Shown here in pieces: positions 25,195-32,326 of a DNA stretch of 32,326 nucleotides. The DNA lies in assembly GCA_021163115.1 (NCBI GenBank), contig JAGGXK010000043.1, positions 1-32,326 on the forward strand, written 5' to 3'. This DNA is from Desulfurococcales archaeon (lineage in GTDB: Archaea; Thermoproteota; Thermoprotei_A; Sulfolobales; Desulfurococcaceae). Both the position numbers and the translations under genes were made by a program. The notes below the pieces were generated by a model that was not told where the DNA came from, did no database searches, and saw nothing but the letters and a program-made list of their open reading frames with translations. Each line of letters begins with the position of its first letter. The stretch's first letter is position 1.

Positions 25195-26067
25195 ATGAGT
25201 AAGTATAGGGGACTGGCAGCACTTATAGCTACGTCACTGCTTTGGGCAACCTCGTTCCCAGCTATAAAAATAGTTGTTTCAATTGTCCATGAATATACAT
25301 ATACATGGCTTAGAAGTCTTCTAGCAATGCTTGGTCTAACACCCTATATAATATTGTATATTGTCAGGAAGAGGGGGTTATCAGGTAGGGTTGTTAAAGG
25401 GGGTTTACTAGCTGGCATAGCTTACGCACTTGGTTTATGGCTTCAGGGGTGGGGGACTAGGTATACTACGGCAAGTAATTCAGCGTTTATAACAGGGTTG
25501 AACATGGTTTTTGTCCATATATACACTGGTGTTGTTCTCCGTAGGTATAGTCTTAGACTAGCTCTCTCCCTACTCCTAGCCCTAGTAGGCTTGTACTATC
25601 TAACAATGCCTAGTACAGGGTTTAATATAGGGGATTTACTTGTACTGCTGGGTGCATTTACGTGGGCTGCCCAAGTAATTATAGTTGATAGGTTTTCCCA
25701 GGAGAACCCCCTGGTATTCACATTCTTTGAAATGGCTCCAGCCCTAGCATTTATAATACCAGATATGTTATTCAATGAAGCACCATCCATCCAGGTGGAT
25801 GTATTCCTAGCTATACTGTATCTAGCAATAATATGTAGTGACACAGCCTTCGCATTACAAGTCTATGGCCAGAAATACATAATCCCTGCAACAGCAGCAA
25901 TAATATACCTGCTAGAACCAGTTGCAGCAACATTCTTTGCCTACATAGTTCTCCGAGAAACCATGAACACCCTACAAGCAATAGGTGCAGTAATAATACT
26001 TGCATCAATGTTTACGGCAGCACTAGATAAGACGGTAGCTAAGACACATAATAAGGATACCCTATAG
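25195..26067 (+). CDS. EamA-family (DMT superfamily) transporter
   Basis: This 290-residue protein has ten membrane helices arranged as two EamA repeats (about residues 6-136 and 147-278). The first repeat opens with LIATSLLWATSFPAIKIVVS and the second with GDLLVLLGAFTWAAQVIIVDRF, both typical. The C-terminal repeat ends with YLLEPVAATFFAYIVLRE, the usual EPv-aa--g---LgE family motif. Such proteins export metabolites or amino acids; the substrate is unknown. ATG 25195 follows an AGGGGG site. The 5' region from 24900 to 25194 otherwise holds only promoter-like AT-rich sequence and the presumed start of the decayed hisD. Confidence 0.85.
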   Translation: MSKYRGLAALIATSLLWATSFPAIKIVVSIVHEYTYTWLRSLLAMLGLTPYIILYIVRKRGLSGRVVKGGLLAGIAYALGLWLQGWGTRYTTASNSAFITGLNMVFVHIYTGVVLRRYSLRLALSLLLALVGLYYLTMPSTGFNIGDLLVLLGAFTWAAQVIIVDRFSQENPLVFTFFEMAPALAFIIPDMLFNEAPSIQVDVFLAILYLAIICSDTAFALQVYGQKYIIPATAAIIYLLEPVAATFFAYIVLRETMNTLQAIGAVIILASMFTAALDKTVAKTHNKDTL

Positions 26068-26139
26068 CCCAGTAGGCCATAACTTTATGTTTCTAGTATT
26101 ACCTTAAGCTCATTATTAAAATTTATATCATGGTCCTAG

Positions 26140-26595
26140 CTAAATCCATGAAGCTCTAGCATTAACTAATCTTTCATACTTATACTCTAGAGCAACTCTA
26201 TCTACATACCATAGCTTAGAAATATACATTAGTGTGCCAAAGTAGAGAGTTGGCCAAAACATATTAACATAAGCAAAGTATATTGACGGTATAAAGGAGG
26301 CTGCAGTAATAATGTTTAGTGTAAGTGCTAGATCCAGCTTAGGCTTCTTCGCGAAGTTTTCCAGCCACATTTCTTCACCTAAGACAACATAGGTGAACCA
26401 GTTTTCTGTCTTCTTAGGTTTTGGGAAGATAAATGGGTTAACTATTGTCCATAGGATGACTAGTCCTAAACCTATCCAGCTATGATACCATATGGCTAGG
26501 TATAGGAGTGGTGCAATAAACATCCTCGTTAAACCACTCCATGGATTAGAGTGCCGTTGCCAAAACTCCTCCTTTATTTTCCTAAGATCAATCAT
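26140..26595 (-). CDS. DUF6653-like small membrane protein
   Basis: This 151-residue protein has two hydrophobic hairpins (LLYLAIWYHSWIGLGLVILWTIVNPFIFP and LALTLNIITAASFIPSIYFAYVNMFWPTLYFGTLMYISKLWYVDRV), which gives four membrane segments in total. The motifs HSNPWSGLTR at the N-terminus and FPKPKKTENW in the loop resemble the DUF6653 family, whose function is unknown. It lies downstream of an SSS symporter on the same strand, with a 119-base gap that carries a T-tract for the upstream gene, so it may be transcribed independently. Confidence 0.6.
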   Translation of the reverse strand: MIDLRKIKEEFWQRHSNPWSGLTRMFIAPLLYLAIWYHSWIGLGLVILWTIVNPFIFPKPKKTENWFTYVVLGEEMWLENFAKKPKLDLALTLNIITAASFIPSIYFAYVNMFWPTLYFGTLMYISKLWYVDRVALEYKYERLVNARASWI

Positions 26596-26689
26596 TAGCT
26601 ACAACTCCATATACCTATGATTCCTAGTTCATTGGTTCAAGCTTAGTTATAGCCCCTAATGTGTTTTTCAATAACTGGCTACTCTAGGA

Positions 26690-26699
26690 GTAAAAAATG
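26690..26699 (-). terminator. T-tract terminator after SSS symporter gene
   Basis: On the minus strand ACATTTTTTACTCC lies about 15 bases after the symporter stop codon. A run of six T without a stem is the usual form of an intrinsic archaeal termination signal. Confidence 0.35.
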
Positions 26700-26714
26700 T
26701 GTTGGTATTAGTGT

Positions 26715-28181
26715 TTAGGCCTTTGTAGCAGCTTCTTCTAGAAAAGCCTTTATAGTTGTTTCTGAGGGTGGTGTTGTTATCTTGCTTACTATTATTGTTA
26801 CTATAAGGTTTACTAGTAGGCCCCATATCCCTGAGTGTATTTGTAGCGGGTTGCTCCAGACATAAGTGGTTAGTATTACTACAAATACTCCAGATATAAG
26901 GCCTGATGCAACTCCTGCTTTTGTAACCCATTTTGTCTTAAGACCTAGTACTATACCTGGGAAGAACTGTACCATACCACTATATGACATCAGCAGTAGA
27001 GATACTAGCAGTGATGGCGCATATAGTTGTAGCAGCAACGCCACTATTGTAACTATGAATACAAGGAATCTCGCTATCCACGCTGTCTGAATATCTGATG
27101 CTTTTGGCCAGAATCCTTTCTGTACAACATTTCTAGCTATGATCCCTGCTGATGCCTGTATTAGTCCTGCACCCGTCGATATTGCTGCTGCGGCACCGCC
27201 TGCACCTACAAGTCCTACAGCCCATGCAGGGAACATGTCTCTAACAGTCCACATTACTGCCCAGTCAGGGTTAGCTAGTTCAGGATACATTAGGATAGCA
27301 TATAGGCCTACAATAACTATTGGGAAGGCTAGGATAGAGTACCATGACATCCATGCAGTTGATCTCATGATTGTTTTTTCATCCTTTGCGGCATAAGCTC
27401 TCATGACTAAGTGTGGGAACATCCAGAAGCCTAGTGTACATAGTAATAGTGTTGACATATACCATGGGATTCCATGGATCCCTGCAGCACCAGGTAGTGT
27501 TAAGTGCTGGGGGCTAACAGCCTCTAACTGCCTAAACATAGGCTCTATTCCGCCAAACGTTGTAAATGGTACTGACAGTAATGCTATGGCTATTATCCAC
27601 ATCAGTATTCCCTGTAGCACATTTGTCCATGCAACACCTCTTATCCCCCCTATGAATATGAAGAGTGCTACAAGGACGAAGGCTATGATCATTGCTGTGG
27701 TTCTTGCTATAGCTCCATAGCTTGCAAGCTCGATAATAATTCCTGTAGCACCTATTTGTAGCTGGATATATGGAACAAAGAATATAACACCAATAATAGC
27801 TACTAATACACCTAGCCATCGGCTCTCATAACGTGTAACAAAGTAGTCTGGTTGGGTAACTAGCCCTAGCTTCCGTGCTATTCTATTATAGTATGGTGTT
27901 AGCATAAAACCTACAGAGTAGGCTGTTACAAAGTATGCTAGAGCATATAGAATTGGTGCTCCAAATTTATAGGCCCATCCTGCTAGGCCTAGAAATGTAA
28001 AGCCACTATAGATCTCGGCTGCTAGAGCAAAATATATTACTACAAATGATAAACCCCTGCTAGCTACAAACCATTCTTCAAGACTAAACTTCTTCAATAT
28101 ACCAGCTAGTATAGCGATTATCGTTGAGAGAGCGATCCACCCAAATATAATGCTTAGAGCTAGGGTTCCCGGAGGCAACAT
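26715..28181 (-). CDS. SSS-family sodium/solute symporter
   Basis: This 488-residue SSSF-family transporter has about 13 helices. Features are KKFSLEEWFVASRGLSFVVIYFA after helix 1, AEIYSGFTFLGLAGWAYKFG, GGIRGVAWTNVLQGILMW (helix 6-7 motif, usually GG--av-wTD--Q), and GGAAAAISTGAGLIQASAGIIARN at the Na+-binding helix. Residue content differs clearly from the other 488-residue SSS protein at 22106, so they are not recent duplicates. Its partner is the DUF3311 protein ending five bases upstream, a pairing seen in many prokaryotic SSS transporters. The substrate is unknown; monocarboxylates or pantothenate-like compounds are typical of DUF3311-paired members. Confidence 0.88.
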   Translation of the reverse strand: MLPPGTLALSIIFGWIALSTIIAILAGILKKFSLEEWFVASRGLSFVVIYFALAAEIYSGFTFLGLAGWAYKFGAPILYALAYFVTAYSVGFMLTPYYNRIARKLGLVTQPDYFVTRYESRWLGVLVAIIGVIFFVPYIQLQIGATGIIIELASYGAIARTTAMIIAFVLVALFIFIGGIRGVAWTNVLQGILMWIIAIALLSVPFTTFGGIEPMFRQLEAVSPQHLTLPGAAGIHGIPWYMSTLLLCTLGFWMFPHLVMRAYAAKDEKTIMRSTAWMSWYSILAFPIVIVGLYAILMYPELANPDWAVMWTVRDMFPAWAVGLVGAGGAAAAISTGAGLIQASAGIIARNVVQKGFWPKASDIQTAWIARFLVFIVTIVALLLQLYAPSLLVSLLLMSYSGMVQFFPGIVLGLKTKWVTKAGVASGLISGVFVVILTTYVWSNPLQIHSGIWGLLVNLIVTIIVSKITTPPSETTIKAFLEEAATKA

Positions 28182-28186
28182 GGCTG

Positions 28187-28405
28187 CTACACCTTGATCT
28201 TACCTATTCTAATGAGATACGCTGTCGTCAGGAATATCGGGCCTATAATAAGCCATAGAAGATGCCAAAAGAATATGAATGGCATCCCTGCAATATAGGG
28301 TTCTGTTCTATTAATCAAGGGCGCACCCAAGATCATGATAACCGGTGCTATTAATGCTAAATACAGTGCACATCTCTCCCTCTTCCCAGCTTCCCCCTCA
28401 GACAT
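28187..28405 (-). CDS. DUF3311 small membrane subunit of the SSS symporter
   Basis: A protein of about 72 residues with two membrane helices and the DUF3311 pattern: LINRTEPYIAGMPFIFFWHLLWLIIGPIFL (family P-yN---P--lGiPff-w-ql-W). The ORF track begins at 28435, but ATG 28405 has a CAGGGGTG site eight bases before it, and the extra ten residues would be uncharacteristic. It is coupled to the SSS symporter five bases downstream. It probably assists assembly or stability of the transporter. Confidence 0.8.
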   Translation of the reverse strand: MSEGEAGKRERCALYLALIAPVIMILGAPLINRTEPYIAGMPFIFFWHLLWLIIGPIFLTTAYLIRIGKIKV

Positions 28406-28468
28406 AAAGGGACACCCCTGGAGATAGAAGTACACGCTAGCTAATATATTGTTATGGATAATTTTTTG

Positions 28469-28508
28469 TATACAATGATATTTAAGGATTACTTAAAACC
28501 TATACAAT
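28469..28508. promoter_or_regulatory. promoter of the DUF3311-SSS operon with repeated TATACAAT
   Basis: On the minus strand CCTTAAATATC (plus-strand 28478-28487 area) is a good TATA box for the DUF3311 gene. It is flanked by two identical octamers, TATACAAT at 28469-28476 and 28501-28508, 32 bases apart, one near the start site and one upstream. They could be regulator half-sites. Confidence 0.35.
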
Positions 28509-28587
28509 ATCTAGCATAATTATCTTATAGTTCCTTAATATTTATAGTAAAAAAGATTATTGTATTGTAGCTTAAATCTTCTTCTGA

Positions 28588-29856
28588 TTATTTCATACCT
28601 AGTAGTTTAAGAATAGTTAGAGCATATACTTTACTTGTCATAGGTATCTTATTTAATTCTATATATTCATTAGCTACATGTGCTTGTGATAAATCACCTG
28701 GACCATATGTTAATGTTTCAACATTCTTCTCAACAAAGAATCTTGCATCCAGGAACCCTGTTGAAAGAGTTAGCCTAGGTTCCCTACCTATAACCTCTTT
28801 TACAGCGTCCTTTAATACTAGTGCTATCTTTGCTTGAGGGCTTATTGCTGCTGGTTTTGCTTTAAACAGGATCTTTAATTCTGCCTGAAGCTCCGGATCC
28901 TCCTTCTTTGCATCCTCAATAACGTTTTCAATATCCTTTATAACTTCTTCAAAATCTTCTTCAGGGAGAACTCTTCTATCAAACTGGAACAAGACTTTAT
29001 CTGGTACAACATTTATTTTAACACCTCCTTTCACGATGCTTCCAAGAACTATTGTTGCTTTCCTTCCCTCAGGAACATCTGTCTCATATCTGGTTATCTT
29101 GCTCTCGATTCTAGGTTTTAGAGTAGATATCATCTTTTTTGCGAGACCAACCATTTTCTCAAAGGCATTAATACCTAGCCATGGTGTACTAGCATGAGCG
29201 GTTTTCCCGTAGACAGCTACTTCACCCCATACCACACCTTTATGCCCGATCCATACCCTGTCATAGCCCGATGGCTCAGCTATGATACAGTAGTCTGGCT
29301 CTGTAATCTTCTCTTCAAGCATGTATTTTGCACCACACATACCACCTATTTCTTCATCTGGTGTCATAGAGATCTCTATAGTTCCATTGATCTCTACCTC
29401 GGAGTCTATGATAGCCTTTATTGCAGTTAGCATTGATACTATGCCTCCCTTCATATCTGAAGCTCCACGTCCATAGAGTTTTCCATTAATTATCGTTGGT
29501 TTAAATGGGTCGGTCTTCCATCCTGTACCAGGTGGTACAACATCATAGTGTCCATTAAAGTGTAGAACAGGGCCTTTGCCCTTCCCCCACCTACCAATAA
29601 TGATATATCTTGGATAATCCTTCATTTCAGGAATGTATTTCTCAAGACAATTTCTAGAAACCTCTACCACGCTGGTATCTAGCCCTATTTCCTTTAGAAC
29701 TCCTCTTGCATAATCAATAAACTCCTTATAATGATCCCCGGGGGGTACTACAGTGGGTATGGAGACCATATCTGCAAGAACTTTAACATAGTATTCCTTT
29801 AGCGTGTCTATTCTTTTAAATATAGTATTTTCTAGCATGAGAAAATCTTCCTCCAT
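28588..29856 (-). CDS. M20-family metallopeptidase/deacylase (ArgE/DapE-like)
   Basis: This 422-residue zinc hydrolase is of the M20/ArgE/DapE/ACY1 family, acting on N-acylated or N-succinylated amino acids or on dipeptides. Zinc and catalytic residues are visible: H and D in FNGHYDVVPPG, D in GRGASDMKGG, the EE pair in MTPDEEIGG, E in IIAEPSG and the final His in SQAHVANEY. A dimerisation lid domain lies between about residues 205 and 330 (GKTAHASTPWLGINAF to INVVPDKVLFQFDRRV). All ligands are intact, so it is an active enzyme; exact substrate unknown. ATG 29856 is about eight bases from the predicted transcription start, and ATG 29838 is a possible alternative. Confidence 0.88.
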   Translation of the reverse strand: MEEDFLMLENTIFKRIDTLKEYYVKVLADMVSIPTVVPPGDHYKEFIDYARGVLKEIGLDTSVVEVSRNCLEKYIPEMKDYPRYIIIGRWGKGKGPVLHFNGHYDVVPPGTGWKTDPFKPTIINGKLYGRGASDMKGGIVSMLTAIKAIIDSEVEINGTIEISMTPDEEIGGMCGAKYMLEEKITEPDYCIIAEPSGYDRVWIGHKGVVWGEVAVYGKTAHASTPWLGINAFEKMVGLAKKMISTLKPRIESKITRYETDVPEGRKATIVLGSIVKGGVKINVVPDKVLFQFDRRVLPEEDFEEVIKDIENVIEDAKKEDPELQAELKILFKAKPAAISPQAKIALVLKDAVKEVIGREPRLTLSTGFLDARFFVEKNVETLTYGPGDLSQAHVANEYIELNKIPMTSKVYALTILKLLGMK

Positions 29857-29872
29857 ACCATCTAATTATCAA

Positions 29873-29899
29873 TACGTTTATCCCAATTATATAAACGTA
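29873..29899. promoter_or_regulatory. palindrome overlapping the TATA box of the M20 gene
   Basis: TACGTTTA (29873-29880) and TAAACGTA (29892-29899) are exact inverse copies 11 bases apart. The minus-strand TATA TTTATATAAT lies within and between them. A dimeric protein bound here would block TBP, so the gene is probably repressible. Confidence 0.55.
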
Positions 29900-30062
29900 A
29901 TCGAACATAGAAAAACCCTAGACAATAAGATGGTATAGCTTGGTGTATGGATAAGTGGTTCTTGGCTATATAGAAAATTCATTAACCTAGAGTTAAATAA
30001 GTATTGTATCGCCTGCTTTCAATGCAATAGATAAAACAAGAGGCTTAGTAGGTGCTGAGTAA

Positions 30063-30631
30063 TTGGTTAAAATAATTGATACAACTCTTAGAGACGCCCA
30101 TCAATCGCTTTTGGCAACAAGGTTTAGGACTAGGGATATACTTCCTATAGCAGAGATTATTGATGATGTTGGCTTCTTAGTTTAGAAGTATGGGTGGGGC
30201 AACACTTGATGCTGCTATTAGATTTCTTAGAGATGATCCTTGGGGAGCGTCTTCGCTTAATAAGAGAGCGTGCACGGAGGACTAAGCTACAGATGTTTCT
30301 TCGTGGATAGAACATTATTGGTTACTAGGTATTACCCAGATGATGTCGTGGAGAAGTTTGCTGAGCTAGCCTATAAAGAAGGGTATTGATATTCTCCGTG
30401 TATTTGATGCACTTAATGATGTAAGGAATATGAGGGTTAGTATAAAGAAGGCTAAGGAGGAATCCATTATTTAAGGACTTCCCAGGCCTAATAAAGTTAC
30501 TATGCTTAACAGGTACACGGTTTAAGGGAAGATTAACAATACCACTTGGAGGGAGTGATCGGGAAGTAGAAGTGGAGGAAGTAGGGCCAGCAACCTATAT
30601 AGTTAAGGTAGGGGAAGAAAGTATAAGGTAA
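30063..30631 (+). pseudogene. decayed pyruvate carboxylase B / oxaloacetate decarboxylase alpha-like gene
   Basis: TTG 30063 opens [25 protein letters not shown], the canonical N-terminus of the carboxyltransferase (PycB/OadA) family, followed by stop and frameshift at GF(L)V-TAG. Other frames continue VWGGATLDAAIRFLRDDPWE, RLRLIRERAR, YPDDVVEKFAELAYK and IDILRVFDALNDVRNMRVSIKKAKE. The homology then jumps to the far C-terminal part (RFKGRLTIPLGGSDREVEVEEVGPATYIVKVGEESIR-stop), so about two thirds of the gene, including the middle of the barrel and most of the biotinyl region, is deleted. The 200 bases upstream (29857-30062) hold the M20 promoter and nothing else that I can see. Confidence 0.85.
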
Positions 30632-30741
30632 ACCTTTCAATACAGATTTCCCAAAGACTTGTTGCTACAAGGCTTTAATACTAGATCACAGTAAAGTATT
30701 ATTTAATGATCTTCTCAAAAACCATTAACTGGGTGAGTTGT

Positions 30742-31458
30742 ATGAAGATTATGGAGGATATTTATTTAGTAGGAGGAGGAGAATACGGCCTATCACCTCC
30801 TGGGGACTGGTGTAATGTATACTTATTAAATTGTGGTGAAGGTCTTGTACTCATAGATTCGGGGACAGGCATAGGTGTTGAGGACATTATTAGGAATATT
30901 AAGAAAGAGGGGTTTGATCCTCTTAACATAAAATACATATTCTTAACCCATTCCCATTTTGACCATATAGGTGGAGCCCATAAAATACAGGAGCTAACAG
31001 GATGTAAAGTAGCTATTCATGAGAATGGCGCTAAGTCTCTGGGAACACTGGATGATGCAACTCTTGTAAAGTATAGTCCACTAAAAATTACTGCACCAAA
31101 AGTGGATCTTAAGTTAAAGGGTGGGGAGAAGATAAGTATTGGCAGGTATGTTATTGAGGTGATCTATACTCCTGGGCATACTGCTGACAGCATTTGCTTA
31201 TATATACATAGGCATAAAAATAAAGTCTTGTTCACAGGAGATACAGTGTTTTCCCGAGGGAGAATTGGATGGTTTAATACACCAGGCTCTGACCTACTAG
31301 CTTACAAAAGGAGTTTGGAATACTTATTGAAAATAAAGCCTGAGGCAATACTTCCAGGACATGGTCCGTTCATTCTATCTCGCGGACACGAGCATGTCAA
31401 ACTTCTTTATAGTAAACTTAATGTACCTTGGAAACACATTATAACAGTAATGGATTGA
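30742..31458 (+). CDS. metallo-beta-lactamase-fold hydrolase
   Basis: This cytoplasmic MBL-fold hydrolase has the full metal motif set: THSHFDHIGG (HxHxDH), the second His in YTPGHTADS, the bridging Asp in LFTGDTVFS, and the last His in LPGHGP. It is of the glyoxalase II-like general type; the substrate is not identifiable. ATG 30742 is chosen over 30706 because GGGTGAG stands six bases before it and the TATA-like TATTATTTA at about 30697 would place transcription start after 30706; this gives 238 residues. Confidence 0.88.
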   Translation: MKIMEDIYLVGGGEYGLSPPGDWCNVYLLNCGEGLVLIDSGTGIGVEDIIRNIKKEGFDPLNIKYIFLTHSHFDHIGGAHKIQELTGCKVAIHENGAKSLGTLDDATLVKYSPLKITAPKVDLKLKGGEKISIGRYVIEVIYTPGHTADSICLYIHRHKNKVLFTGDTVFSRGRIGWFNTPGSDLLAYKRSLEYLLKIKPEAILPGHGPFILSRGHEHVKLLYSKLNVPWKHIITVMD

Positions 31459-31483
31459 ATACTATATAGCGGGTTTTTTAATA

Positions 31484-32227
31484 ATGGATCATATCAAGTT
31501 TAGAGAAGATCTTAATGACATGAAAGAAAATGCGTATGACAATGCCTTAGGAGGAGATATGGTAATTCTAGAGATCCTTATGAAGAGGCGGGGATGGAGA
31601 TCAAAATTAACTGAGAAAGTTCCTGGGAGTAGAATAGATCTTTTAGCGATCTTTCCCTCTAGGGAAAGTATAGCCTTTACTAGTCAGCTAGTTAGCAGGT
31701 TATCTAGAGATGTATTGGAGGATTTTCTGTCTAGTCTAAAGAATATATGTCAATACAGTTTGTTTACCCTAGATGAAGAAATTTTCCTTGTATCTACTAT
31801 AGAGCAACAAAAAAATTACACGCCAGAATTTATAACAGCTGGTGCATATCCATTATTCTTTCCAATAGTAGAGGAAGGGATAGGAAGATGGTTGTTGGCA
31901 GTAAAGGATCCTTCTAAGGTTTTTCATATACTCCTTGACAATAACGAGGTATTAACTGTTCGTAGAATACCATCTTTTAGAATAGCAGACATCATTAAGA
32001 ACTATATTGAGAAGAGAGAGGTTTTCTTCAGTATCCCGAAGCTAACTAAAAAGCAGAAACAGATTCTCAAATATAGTTTAAGAGCTGGCTTTTATGAATA
32101 TCCTAAGCAGGTTAGAATAAAGGATATGGCAAAAATATTTAGATTACCTTCGTCCACTATATGTTATAACCTACGGGTGGCAGAGAAGAAGATTCTGCAG
32201 TGGTTTATTGATATAATAGAATCATAG
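31484..32227 (+). CDS. Bat-type HTH regulator, N-domain unknown
   Basis: This 247-residue protein has a C-terminal helix-turn-helix of the bacterio-opsin activator (HTH_10) type at about residues 188-240: LTKKQKQILKYSLRAGFYEYPKQVRIKDMAKIF followed by LPSSTICYNLRVAEKKIL. The family recurs in archaeal transcription factors. The N-terminal 180 residues are of no known family and contain alternating strands, compatible with a ligand-sensing domain. It begins 25 bases after the MBL-fold gene on the same strand, suggesting co-transcription, with the regulator perhaps controlling that operon or the pycB locus. Confidence 0.75.
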   Translation: MDHIKFREDLNDMKENAYDNALGGDMVILEILMKRRGWRSKLTEKVPGSRIDLLAIFPSRESIAFTSQLVSRLSRDVLEDFLSSLKNICQYSLFTLDEEIFLVSTIEQQKNYTPEFITAGAYPLFFPIVEEGIGRWLLAVKDPSKVFHILLDNNEVLTVRRIPSFRIADIIKNYIEKREVFFSIPKLTKKQKQILKYSLRAGFYEYPKQVRIKDMAKIFRLPSSTICYNLRVAEKKILQWFIDIIES

Positions 32228-32326
32228 TAAGTTATACAGTAATAAATAATAGATTAGTAATCCATATTCTTGTTCTGTAATCTTAGCTGGTTATTAATGC
32301 ATTATTTTTGAATATATTCAAAGAAA

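Noticed and set aside
22106-28181. Two SSS symporters of identical length as a duplication
   Set aside because: Their sequences differ throughout; equal length is coincidence.

Overview
The window looks like chromosomal DNA of an anaerobic, probably hyperthermophilic archaeon, most likely a crenarchaeote of Desulfurococcales type. The grounds are low G+C with heavy ATA/TAT codon use, many TTG and GTG starts preceded by GGTG/GGAGG ribosome binding sites, archaeal TATA boxes close to start codons, and archaeal forms of the membrane hydrogenase and Mrp subunits. The genus assignment is inference. No rRNA, tRNA, IS element or CRISPR array was recognised.

Layout. (1) 1-2.9 kb: a Thr-rich gene remnant, a GH130-type glycoside phosphorylase/hydrolase, a small membrane protein and ribose-5-phosphate isomerase A. 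(2) 3.1-4.5 kb: an APC-type amino-acid permease broken by many frameshifts, followed by a GC-rich, strongly self-complementary segment (4.53-4.71 kb) that looks like a structured RNA. (3) 4.9-18.2 kb, minus strand: one continuous, completely intact 16-gene operon: cooF-cooS-cooC-cooT, then a six-domain [NiFe] energy-converting hydrogenase module (HyfB/HycC-like, HycD-like, fused 30-kDa/large subunit, HycF-like, HycG-like), then an Mrp-type Na+/H+ antiporter module (MnhF, G, MbhD-like, B, C, E, D). The natural reading is a carbon monoxide:proton respiratory system: the Ni-Fe-S CODH oxidises CO, CooF passes electrons to the hydrogenase, H2 is made, and the membrane arms pump H+/Na+. (4) 18.3-20.1 kb: two regulators resembling the archaeal CorQ/CorR CO-sensing pair, a V4R-domain protein and a protein that joins a radical-SAM/SPASM-like Cys pattern to a LysR/ModE-type winged helix. 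Between them and cooF lies a compact triple-hexamer operator directly upstream of a TATA box. (5) 20.3-21.5 kb, plus strand: an unrecognised 250-residue protein and a NikR nickel regulator with all four metal ligands. Both sit beside a locus whose two enzymes need nickel. (6) 21.6-28.4 kb: an OsmC-family gene with an N-terminal frameshift, two 488-residue SSS-family Na+/solute symporters (one attached to a decayed histidinol dehydrogenase-like gene, the other to a DUF3311 protein), an EamA-type transporter and a DUF6653-like membrane protein. (7) 28.6-32.2 kb: an M20 metallopeptidase/deacylase with a palindrome over its TATA box, a decayed and internally deleted pyruvate carboxylase B/oxaloacetate decarboxylase-like gene, a metallo-beta-lactamase-fold hydrolase and a Bat-type HTH regulator.

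The CO operon is free of lesions while at least three neighbouring metabolic genes (permease, hisD, pycB) are ruined and osmC carries a frameshift. This suggests that the genome is losing biosynthetic and transport genes while CO-driven energy conservation is kept under selection.
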